From Lawsonibacter hominis (GTDB lineage: Bacteria > Bacillota > Clostridia > Oscillospirales > Oscillospiraceae): 64,000 nucleotides of DNA. The DNA lies in NCBI RefSeq assembly GCF_014287895.1, contig NZ_JACOPP010000004.1, forward strand, positions 1 through 64,000, given 5' to 3'. The notes under the pieces were generated by a model that ran no database searches, had not been told where the DNA came from, and saw only the letters and a program-made list of their open reading frames with translations. Position numbers and translations under genes: made by a program. Shown one piece after another: positions 57,774 through 64,000 of this stretch; positions within the stretch are counted from its first letter, which is position 1, and the number at the start of each line of letters is the position of its first letter.

Positions 57774-58937
57774 TCAGCCGCCCGTCTCCAGCAGCAGCTC
57801 GTACACGGCGCCATGCACATAGTCGATCTCTTCAAAGCGGGTGAACGGTCCCACGGAAAAGCGCACCGCCCCCTGCGGGAAGGTCCCCAGCGTCCGGTGG
57901 GCCATAGGCGCGCAATGGAGGCCGCAGCGGGTCTCGATCCCATACTCCTGTTCCAGACGGAAGGCCATCTCTCCGTTATCGGCGTGAAGGAAGTCCACCG
58001 ACACCACACCGGTGCGGCGCTTCACCTCCCGGGTCCCCAACACCCGCAGGCCGTCCTCCTCCAGCTCCATCAGCCGCGCCCAGAGGTGTCCGCCCAATTT
58101 GCGCACCCGGTCCCGGAGGGGCGCTCCCATCCGCTCCAGATAATCCAGCGCGGCTCCCAGGCCGTAAATGCCCGGCAGGTTGAGGGTGCCCGCCTCCAGC
58201 CGGTCGGGCAGGAACGGCGGCATATCCAGCGATTCGGACCGGCTGCCGGTACCGCCGGAGAGCAGCGGCTCCAGTTCGGCCGCCAGCGCGTCGGTAACCA
58301 CCACGCCCCCGATGCCCTGGGGGCCCAGCAGTCCCTTGTGGCCCGGGAAGGCCAGGCCGTCGATCCCCATCGCGGCCATATCCACCGGCACGCACCCCAG
58401 CGTCTGAGCCGCGTCCACCAGGAAAAAGATGCCCCGCGCACGGCACATCGCCCCAATCTCCCCAATGGGAAACAGGGTGCCCGACACGTTGGAGGCATGC
58501 GTCAGGATCACGCAGCGGGTGTCTTGCGTCAGCATTTCCTCCGCCTGCTCCAGCAAAAGCTCCCCCTGCCCGTTGCAGGGCAGGCGGTCCACACGCACGC
58601 CTGCCGCCTCCAGCTGGTTCAGGGGGCGCAGCACCGCGTTGTGCTCCATTGCGGAGGTGACCGCCCGGTCGCCGGGCCGCAGCAGGCCCTTGAGCAGCAG
58701 GTTCAGGCCATGGGTGGCGCCGCCCGTGAAGACCACGTTCCGCGCCCCCGGGCCGCCCACCAGGGCGTTCAGCCGCTCCCGCACCGACAGGACGGTCCGC
58801 CCCGCCGCGCAGGCTCCGGGGTAGCTGCCCCGGCCGACGTTGCAGCCGATCCGGCCGATATAATCCGCCATGGCCTCTCCCACGCCGGGTGCCTTGGGAA
58901 ACGCGGTGGCCCCGTTATCCAGATATACCCTTCTCAT
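57774..58937 (-). CDS. Cysteine desulfurase-family aminotransferase (NifS-like)
   Basis: A 387-aa class V aminotransferase: YLDNGATAFPKAPGV at the start, VVFTGGATHGLNLLLKGL near 66, LTHASNVSGTLFPIGEIGAM near 141, FFLVDAAQTLG near 170, the PLP lysine in FPGHKGLLGPQGIGG near 198, and the active-site cysteine region RCGLHCAP near 337. It mobilises sulfur from cysteine. It follows the secreted protein gene by 9 bp on the minus strand, so the two are co-transcribed. Confidence 0.9.
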   Translation of the reverse strand: MRRVYLDNGATAFPKAPGVGEAMADYIGRIGCNVGRGSYPGACAAGRTVLSVRERLNALVGGPGARNVVFTGGATHGLNLLLKGLLRPGDRAVTSAMEHNAVLRPLNQLEAAGVRVDRLPCNGQGELLLEQAEEMLTQDTRCVILTHASNVSGTLFPIGEIGAMCRARGIFFLVDAAQTLGCVPVDMAAMGIDGLAFPGHKGLLGPQGIGGVVVTDALAAELEPLLSGGTGSRSESLDMPPFLPDRLEAGTLNLPGIYGLGAALDYLERMGAPLRDRVRKLGGHLWARLMELEEDGLRVLGTREVKRRTGVVSVDFLHADNGEMAFRLEQEYGIETRCGLHCAPMAHRTLGTFPQGAVRFSVGPFTRFEEIDYVHGAVYELLLETGG

Positions 58938-58946
58938 GCCGTTTCC

Positions 58947-60134
58947 TCACAATTCGCTCTCCACCGCCAGGCGGATACTGTACCCCGCCTGCTGCAGCCG
59001 GGGCAGGATGCGGGACAAGATCCCGGCGCCCGCGGCGCCGTCGTCCAGGGTAATACGCACGCTTCCGCGCTCCGCCGCCGCCGCCAGGATGGCGTTTGCC
59101 TGGGCGGCCTGGCCCCGTCCGTCGTCCAAGCCGTCCACATTGCCTGTCCAGCAGGCCCAGCCCAGCTGCGTCAGCCATCGGAGCACCTGGCCGTCGTTCT
59201 GCTCCAGCGCCGCGGTATGGATCCGCAGGCGGGCGATGCGCTCCAGCAGGGCGCTGCCCTGGGACAACGACGCCTGGACCGCATCCAGATCGCCGCCCGG
59301 GAGCAGCAGCCCCACTGCGTGGCCGGAGCCCACCACACGCCGCACCTGATCACCCCTTCCGGCCAGATCCTCCGGCCGGAACAGGAACAGGGCGCGCACG
59401 CCGCTGCGGTCCAGCGTATCGAGGATCGCCTCCAGCCCGCTGCCGTCGGTACACTGGAAGGCCAGATACAGCCGCACGCCGTTCCGGTCCGGCGTCTCAG
59501 CCCCGCCCGGCGTGGGCGCGGGCGGGACCGTCTGTCCCGGAGCCGTCGTGACCGCCGGAACGCTGGCGGAGGGCGACAAGCTGCGGATATAATCGTTGTA
59601 CCGGTTCTGGAGCCGGCCGGAGACCATCGCCACCTCCAAAAATTCCTGGGTGCTCAGGCTCTCCTTGCCGTTTGTCAGCCGCAGGAACGTTCCGTAGGGC
59701 GTCAGCCGCTGGCTGGTGGTCAGCTCGCAATAGCGGCTGACCCGGTTCAGCGGCAGGAAAATGGTCCCGTTTCGGATAATGGCGCGCATGCCCATGCTCT
59801 CTCCGGTATTCTGATCGGTGCAGGTACCGGCGTTCAGATCGAAGCGCAGGGTCCCGCCGATGCGGTACATATACAGATAATACCCCGAATCATCCCGCAT
59901 TACGCTGAAGGATACCCCCAGGGCCACTCCGGTCACATTTCCGTCGAAGAGGGTATAGGGCGCGTACAGCACTCCGTCGGACTGAAAGGGCATGGCCTCG
60001 GCGGACATGTCCACAAAGCGGTCGTTCACCGCCATCTGATAGACCGATTCCTCCGACGCGGCGGCGGAGAGCGCCAGCGCCATCACCAGAGCCGCCGCGC
60101 AAAGGCAGGCCAGCAGCCGCCGGAGTCGTTTCAT
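58947..60134 (-). CDS. Secreted protein with degenerate polysaccharide-deacetylase-like domain
   Basis: A 395-aa exported protein with a signal peptide ending near AAASEES (about residue 27). Residues about 30-190 resemble copper-amine-oxidase-N-like or stalk-type modules (DGVLYAPYTLFDGNVTGVAL; NGTIFLPLNRVSRY). A Thr/Pro-rich linker lies near 190-215. The C-terminus looks like a NodB-type barrel (VRLYLAFQCTDGSGLEAILD; GVRALFLFRPEDLAG; GHAVGLLLPGGDLDA), but the usual catalytic Asp-Asp and His-x3-His motifs are not evident. Probably a non-catalytic or altered cell-wall protein. Confidence 0.6.
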   Translation of the reverse strand: MKRLRRLLACLCAAALVMALALSAAASEESVYQMAVNDRFVDMSAEAMPFQSDGVLYAPYTLFDGNVTGVALGVSFSVMRDDSGYYLYMYRIGGTLRFDLNAGTCTDQNTGESMGMRAIIRNGTIFLPLNRVSRYCELTTSQRLTPYGTFLRLTNGKESLSTQEFLEVAMVSGRLQNRYNDYIRSLSPSASVPAVTTAPGQTVPPAPTPGGAETPDRNGVRLYLAFQCTDGSGLEAILDTLDRSGVRALFLFRPEDLAGRGDQVRRVVGSGHAVGLLLPGGDLDAVQASLSQGSALLERIARLRIHTAALEQNDGQVLRWLTQLGWACWTGNVDGLDDGRGQAAQANAILAAAAERGSVRITLDDGAAGAGILSRILPRLQQAGYSIRLAVESEL

Positions 60135-60175
60135 TCCATACCACCCCCCAGATCATTTGCCTTGGGCTTTGCTGC

Positions 60176-60204
60176 ATTATATCATTTTTTAAACCGTATG
60201 GCAA
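60176..60204 (-). promoter_or_regulatory. Promoter for the secreted protein/desulfurase operon
   Basis: On the minus strand TTGCCA (60199-60204), a 17-bp spacer and TATAAT (60176-60181). Confidence 0.7.
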
Positions 60205-60231
60205 CCGGCCGCGCCGGACGGAATCGCCCGC

Positions 60232-60260
60232 TTGCACCGGCAGGCCGCGCATAGTATAAT
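60232..60260 (+). promoter_or_regulatory. Promoter for the UBA-like/regulator/kinase operon
   Basis: TTGCAC (60232-60237), 17-bp spacer, TATAAT (60255-60260). Between it and the gene, TTTAA-type motifs recur (TTTAACC, TTTTAAG, TCTAAAG, ATTTAGC between 60268 and 60320) ahead of a second -10-like TATACT at 60329-60334, which has no good -35. This resembles an OmpR-family activated promoter, possibly autoregulated by the operon's own regulator. Confidence 0.6.
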
Positions 60261-60369
60261 AGATTTGCCTGACCTTGGATTTAACCGGATTTTAAGAAAG
60301 TCTAAAGGCCAATTTAGCCCGCGCCGGTTATACTTTCTACAGAACAACCGGCGAAAGGATGTGCACCCT

Positions 60370-60981
60370 ATGGCGGTCACGTTGGAACAAGTGGAGCGGC
60401 TGCGGGAAGAAGCGGACCTGTCTTACGAGGAGGCCCGCGCCCTGCTGGAACAGACGCAGGGCGACCTGCTGGAGGCCCTGATTCTGCTGGAGCGGCAGGG
60501 CCGCACCAGGGGCGCAGCCAAAAGCGCCTACTACTCCACCCGGCCCAGCCGGGATGCGGCGGAGGGGGCCGCCCTGGTCCCCACAGCGCCCTCCCGGGGC
60601 GGCCGCCGCAGAAGCGCGGGCCAGGACGCGGAGCGCCCCGGCTTCCGGGCTCAGCTCAAGGCCTTGCTGCTGGCCGCTGTGGATCTGCTGCGGCACAGCA
60701 CCGTCAATCAGTTTGAGGTTTGGCGGCATGGGGAGATGATGACCTCCCTGCCGGTACTGATCCTGATCCTGCTCATCCTTGTGGCCTTCTGGATCTCCGT
60801 GCCGCTGCTCCTTTTGGGATTGTTTTTCGGATGCAGATACCGTTTTTCCGGCCCGGATCTGGAAAAAAGCGGGGCAGGAGACGCCGTCAACCGGGTGACG
60901 GGCGTCGTCGGCGATGCGGTGGAGCAGGTGAAGGACGCGTTTACCCGCGCCGCGCAAGGCAAGGACGACCCCAAAAAGTAA
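60370..60981 (+). CDS. UBA-like / DUF4342-type membrane protein
   Basis: A 203-aa protein. Residues 1-45 form a three-helix UBA-like domain (EQVERLREEADLSYEEARAL; LLEALILLERQG). A basic Gly/Arg-rich linker follows, and a long hydrophobic segment near 130-160. The tail is amphipathic (VTGVVGDAVEQVKDAFTRAA). DUF4342 proteins share this plan and have no known function. AAAGGATG precedes the ATG at 60370. It is first in an operon with a two-component system, perhaps as an accessory sensor. Confidence 0.75.
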   Translation: MAVTLEQVERLREEADLSYEEARALLEQTQGDLLEALILLERQGRTRGAAKSAYYSTRPSRDAAEGAALVPTAPSRGGRRRSAGQDAERPGFRAQLKALLLAAVDLLRHSTVNQFEVWRHGEMMTSLPVLILILLILVAFWISVPLLLLGLFFGCRYRFSGPDLEKSGAGDAVNRVTGVVGDAVEQVKDAFTRAAQGKDDPKK

Positions 60982-61033
60982 CCCGCGCACAGCCCCGGCT
61001 GGAACGCGCGATTCGATGGGAGGAGGCGGCGGC

Positions 61034-61729
61034 ATGGCCGAAAAGATCCTTTTGGTGGAGGATGAGGAGAAACTGGCCCGCATGGTGGAGCTGGAGCTGC
61101 AATACGAGGGATACCAGGTGGATAAGGCCTTCGACGGCCGGACCGGACTGGACCGCGCCCTGTCGGGAGAATACGACCTGGTGCTGCTGGACATCATGCT
61201 TCCCGCCCTGTCGGGCATGGAGGTGCTGCGCCGCCTGCGGAAGGAGAGCCAGCTGCCCGTTATCATGCTCACCGCCCGGGATACGGTGGTGGATAAGGTC
61301 TCCGGCCTGGACATGGGGGCCGACGATTACATCACCAAGCCCTTCGCCATCGAGGAGCTTCTGGCCCGCATCCGGGCCGCCCTGCGCAAGCGCCCCGCCC
61401 AGGCCGCGGAAGAGCCCCGCAGCCTGCTCGCCGCGGGGGCGCTCACCATGGACACCGAGCGCCACGAGGTGGAGGTGCGCGGTCAGAGCGTGGAGCTGAC
61501 CCGCCGGGAGTTTGACCTGCTGCGCTACCTGCTGGAGAACAAGGAGAAGGTCATCTCCCGGGAATCTCTGCTGGATCACGTGTGGGGCTTCGATTTTGTG
61601 GGGGAGACCAACGCTGTGGACGTGTATATCCGCTTTCTTCGCTCCAAAATCGACGAACGCTTTGACATCAAGCTGATCCACACCGTCCGGGGTGTGGGAT
61701 ATGTCATCCGCGAGGACGGGAACGGCTGA
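61034..61729 (+). CDS. OmpR-family response regulator
   Basis: A 231-aa regulator: ILLVEDEEKLARMVELELQY at the start, phospho-Asp in LVLLDIMLPALSG near 53, GADDYITKPFAIEELLARIR near 98, and winged helix (ELTRREFDLLRYLLEN; HTVRGVGYVIRED). GGGAGGAGG lies before the ATG at 61034. Partner kinase is at 62325. Confidence 0.94.
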   Translation: MAEKILLVEDEEKLARMVELELQYEGYQVDKAFDGRTGLDRALSGEYDLVLLDIMLPALSGMEVLRRLRKESQLPVIMLTARDTVVDKVSGLDMGADDYITKPFAIEELLARIRAALRKRPAQAAEEPRSLLAAGALTMDTERHEVEVRGQSVELTRREFDLLRYLLENKEKVISRESLLDHVWGFDFVGETNAVDVYIRFLRSKIDERFDIKLIHTVRGVGYVIREDGNG

Positions 61730-61814
61730 CGGCTCCGGGCCGGGAGCGCCGGACCGATCCTCCGCCGCCCGCACGGATGCGGGCCGGCATTTACAGGAAA
61801 AGAGGGACCGGATC

Positions 61815-62312
61815 ATGGACATCAACGCCATCGTATACACCAGCGCCACCGGCTTTACCGCCCGCTACGCCGCCCTGCTGGCCGAGCGGACCCGCCTGCC
61901 GGCTTACGAGCTGGCTCAGGCCGGGACCGCGCTTTCCAAGCGCGCCCCCGTGCTCTATTTGGGCTGGCTGTGCGCCGGCGGGATCAAAGGGCTGAAAAAG
62001 GCCGCCGCACGCTTTGACGTGAAGGCCGTCTGCGCTGTGGGCATGTCCCTTCCAGACCCGGCCTATACCGCCAAGCTGGCCTTGCCCGCCGCGCTGAAGC
62101 AGGTCCCGCTGTTTTATCTGCGGGGCGGCTATGCCCCTGACCGGCTCACCGGCGTCTATCGGCCCATGATGGCCCTGATGACCAAGGCCGTGACCAGGAC
62201 CCCGCCCAAGGACGCCGGAGAACGCGCCATGCAGGATGCCTTCCTCCACGGCGGCGACTGGGTGAGCGAACAGGCCCTGACGCCGGTGCTGGAGCGGCTG
62301 GCCGAACGATAA
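61815..62312 (+). CDS. Flavodoxin-like domain protein
   Basis: A 165-aa protein with a flavodoxin-like start: IVYTSATGFTARYAALLAER, corresponding to the FMN phosphate loop (T/S-x-T-G-x-T), then VLYLGWLCAGGIKGLKKA and VPLFYLRGGY. It resembles short flavodoxins of protoporphyrinogen-oxidase-like type but the redox role is not proven. It is placed between a response regulator and its kinase, 12 bp before the kinase, so redox sensing or a regulated redox function is possible. GAGGGAC is the ribosome site. Confidence 0.7.
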   Translation: MDINAIVYTSATGFTARYAALLAERTRLPAYELAQAGTALSKRAPVLYLGWLCAGGIKGLKKAAARFDVKAVCAVGMSLPDPAYTAKLALPAALKQVPLFYLRGGYAPDRLTGVYRPMMALMTKAVTRTPPKDAGERAMQDAFLHGGDWVSEQALTPVLERLAER

Positions 62313-62324
62313 GGAGGCGCCGTT

Positions 62325-63833
62325 ATGACCCGCAACCCCAACAACAAGCCGCCCGGACGGATCAGATCCTCCATTGTGGCCCGGCTGAATACCCGGCTGT
62401 TCTTCCGGCTGCTGGGCATCTATTTCTGCATGGATCTGCTGCTCTGCCTGCTGTTCTCCGGCGGACTGTTTTTCTATGCCGAGCGGCAGGCTGCGGACAT
62501 CAGCCTTCTGGTCCAGGAGCGGGGCGTGCCCACGGCGGAGGCAAGCGCGTGGATGCAGGCGGGCGACTCCATCGTCACCGCGGGCATCTCCGAGGCGCAG
62601 GGGATACCCCTGCCCGGCTGGCTGCCCTCTCCTGCGGAGACCGCCGGGGGAGTGCGGTACTTCGACCCCGGCGACACAGAGCTGTTCTCCCTTGTCACCT
62701 TTCATACCGGCGGCGTGACCAGCTACACCCTTCAAATGGATCCCGACGGCACGCCCTATACCATCTGGCTGGATCTGTCCGCCCCCGCGTCCATCTTCCT
62801 CTTCGCCGCCCGGGTCCTGCTGATCTGCCAGCTGGTGAGTTTGATCTCCAACCTGTTTAAAAACGCCGGGTCCATCAAGAAGGTGCTGCGTCCCATCCAG
62901 GAGCTGGCCGCCACTGCCGCCAAGCTCAACAACGTCTCCGGCATGTCGCCGGAGGAACTGAAGGTGCTGGCCGGAAAGCTGGATGAGATCAACGCCACCC
63001 ATCTGGACCAGCGCATCAATCTGCCCGGAACCCAGAAGGAGCTTCAGACTCTGGCGCAGGCCATCAATGCCATGCTGGACCGGATCAATGAGGCCTACCG
63101 CTCTCAGATGCGGTTTGTCTCTGACGCCAGCCACGAACTGCGTACCCCCATCGCGGTCATCCAGGGATACGCCAACCTGCTCAACCGCTGGGGGAAGGAC
63201 GATCCGGCCACCCGGCAGGAGGCCATCGACGCCATCCGGCAGGAGGCCGATTCCATGAAGGAGCTGGTGGAGCAGCTGCTCTTCCTGGCCCGCGGCGACA
63301 ACGACTCCATGCACATTCAGATGGAGGCCTTCGACCTCACCGAGGTGGCCGCCGAGGTGCTGCGCGAGACGGAGATGATCGACCAGACCCATCGCTTTGC
63401 ATCCCATTGGGACGGGGCGGTCCCCGTCTTCGCGGACATGGGGCTGATGAAGCAGTGCCTGCGCATCCTGGTGGACAACTCCATCAAATATACCCCCGCC
63501 GGCGGTCTCATCACCCTGCGCTCCTCTGTTGCGGACGGCGCGGCCCGCATCTCAGTCCAGGACGAGGGACAGGGCATCGATTCCGAGAGCCTGCCCCATA
63601 TCTTTGAGCGCTTTTACCGCACCGATGTGTCTCGTGCCCGCCAGACCGGCGGTACCGGCCTGGGCCTGGCGATCGCCAAGTGGATCGTCGACCGCCACGG
63701 CGGCTGGTTCGAGGTGCGCTCCTGGCCCGGTGTGGGGACCCGCATGACCGTTGTGCTTCCCCTGGCCAACCTGGGCGGGCAGAGCGACGACAGCCAGGAA
63801 GACCCCGGAGCGGACGCCAGGCAGAGTGCCTGA
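62325..63833 (+). CDS. Sensor histidine kinase (HAMP-HisKA-HATPase)
   Basis: A 502-aa membrane kinase: first membrane segment near 27-52, extracellular sensor to about 155, second membrane segment near 157-180, linker or degenerate HAMP, HisKA motif VSDASHELRTPIAVIQGYAN with phospho-His near 270, and ATPase boxes (ILVDNSIKYTPAGG; VQDEGQGI; GGTGLGLAIAKWIVDRHGG). It forms the pair with the regulator at 61034. AAGGAGG precedes the ATG. Confidence 0.94.
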   Translation: MTRNPNNKPPGRIRSSIVARLNTRLFFRLLGIYFCMDLLLCLLFSGGLFFYAERQAADISLLVQERGVPTAEASAWMQAGDSIVTAGISEAQGIPLPGWLPSPAETAGGVRYFDPGDTELFSLVTFHTGGVTSYTLQMDPDGTPYTIWLDLSAPASIFLFAARVLLICQLVSLISNLFKNAGSIKKVLRPIQELAATAAKLNNVSGMSPEELKVLAGKLDEINATHLDQRINLPGTQKELQTLAQAINAMLDRINEAYRSQMRFVSDASHELRTPIAVIQGYANLLNRWGKDDPATRQEAIDAIRQEADSMKELVEQLLFLARGDNDSMHIQMEAFDLTEVAAEVLRETEMIDQTHRFASHWDGAVPVFADMGLMKQCLRILVDNSIKYTPAGGLITLRSSVADGAARISVQDEGQGIDSESLPHIFERFYRTDVSRARQTGGTGLGLAIAKWIVDRHGGWFEVRSWPGVGTRMTVVLPLANLGGQSDDSQEDPGADARQSA

Positions 63834-63919
63834 AGGCGGCGGAACAAACGGGAACCACAATTCTGACGGGCAGGGCGGTCTTTCCACAGGACCCGAGTTC
63901 CATCCGTCCCGCCCCTTCT

Positions 63920-63953
63920 CTGCGGGAAAAGGCCGAAATGCCTTTTCCCGCAG
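63920..63953 (+). terminator. Terminator after the kinase gene
   Basis: CTGCGGGAAAAGG/CCTTTTCCCGCAG forms a perfect 13-bp stem with an 8-nt loop, followed by TCTCTTC. A second small hairpin CCGGAGCA/TGCTCCGG lies just beyond, near 63969-63987. Confidence 0.7.
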
Positions 63954-64000
63954 TCTCTTCCGGCGACCCGGAGCAGCTTGCTCCGGGCCGCCGGTTTATT

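Noticed and set aside
1..64000. CRISPR array, rRNA or tRNA genes
   Set aside because: No regularly spaced direct repeats, no tRNA-like cloverleaf with a GTTCGA-type arm, and no rRNA sequence was noticed on either strand. Small RNA genes could still be missed by eye.

Overview
The window looks like chromosomal DNA of a high-GC gut anaerobe of the Bacillota, class Clostridia, probably Oscillospiraceae-like. That placement is inferred from gene content (YesMN-type two-component system, DUF4317 protein, LytR-CpsA-Psr protein, SsnA/YgfK, TnpX-like serine recombinase) and from strong AGGAGG ribosome binding sites; no rRNA or tRNA gene is present to confirm it. Intact genes are densely packed in directons. 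Between them lie several patches of broken mobile or defence genes.

Layout. 1-4.8 kb (+): ssnA and ygfK, genes usually found in anaerobic purine catabolism clusters, with a duplicated ssnA tail between them. 4.8-5.3 kb: terminators and a BRO-N remnant. 5.3-19.4 kb (-): a beta-glucan utilisation locus with YesMN regulators, a lipoprotein binding protein, two permeases, a cytoplasmic GH5, a GH30, a GH94/149/161-type phosphorylase, and a secreted GH5 whose composition differs from its neighbours. 19.4-20.3 kb: remnants of a restriction-endonuclease-like gene, a RhuM gene and the front of a large serine recombinase. 20.3-28.1 kb: a sugar or polyol import island (Gfo/Idh, TIM-barrel isomerase, RbsABC-type transporter, AraC regulator) lying between the two ends of that recombinase gene. 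28.1-29.3 kb: the recombinase 3' part. 29.3-35.7 kb (-): LCP protein, then a tightly coupled chain of response regulator, histidine kinase, cobT, cobU, cobS, short cobU and cobC. 35.8-37.4 kb: a membrane XRE protein and an acyl-CoA dehydrogenase remnant.

37.4-45.2 kb: a CitMHS transporter divergent from a LysR regulator, followed by MFS transporter, two PEP-hydrolase-like TIM barrels, a Tm-1-like UPF0261 protein and a third TIM barrel. This is the best candidate for an undescribed pathway. 45.2-45.9 kb: non-coding, with a 137-bp inverted-repeat element. 45.9-46.9 kb: HSL-type esterase. 46.9-56.1 kb (+): LacI-controlled operon combining a PotABCD-type transporter, an isochorismatase-like hydrolase, an (alpha/alpha)6 glycosidase, a PfkB kinase and RbsD. 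56.1-56.55 kb: four tandem stem-loops, a terminator and a promoter. 56.6-60.1 kb: DUF4317 protein, cysteine desulfurase and a secreted deacetylase-like protein. 60.2-63.9 kb (+): UBA-like membrane protein, OmpR-type regulator, flavodoxin-like protein and sensor kinase, closed by a terminator.

Working together: the window is largely a set of substrate-specific import and catabolism modules, each carrying its own regulator (YesMN, AraC, LysR, LacI, two OmpR-type systems). All three solute-binding-protein genes are followed by a stable intercistronic hairpin, which suggests a common way of over-producing the binding protein. No CRISPR array, rRNA, tRNA, complete prophage or complete insertion sequence was seen.
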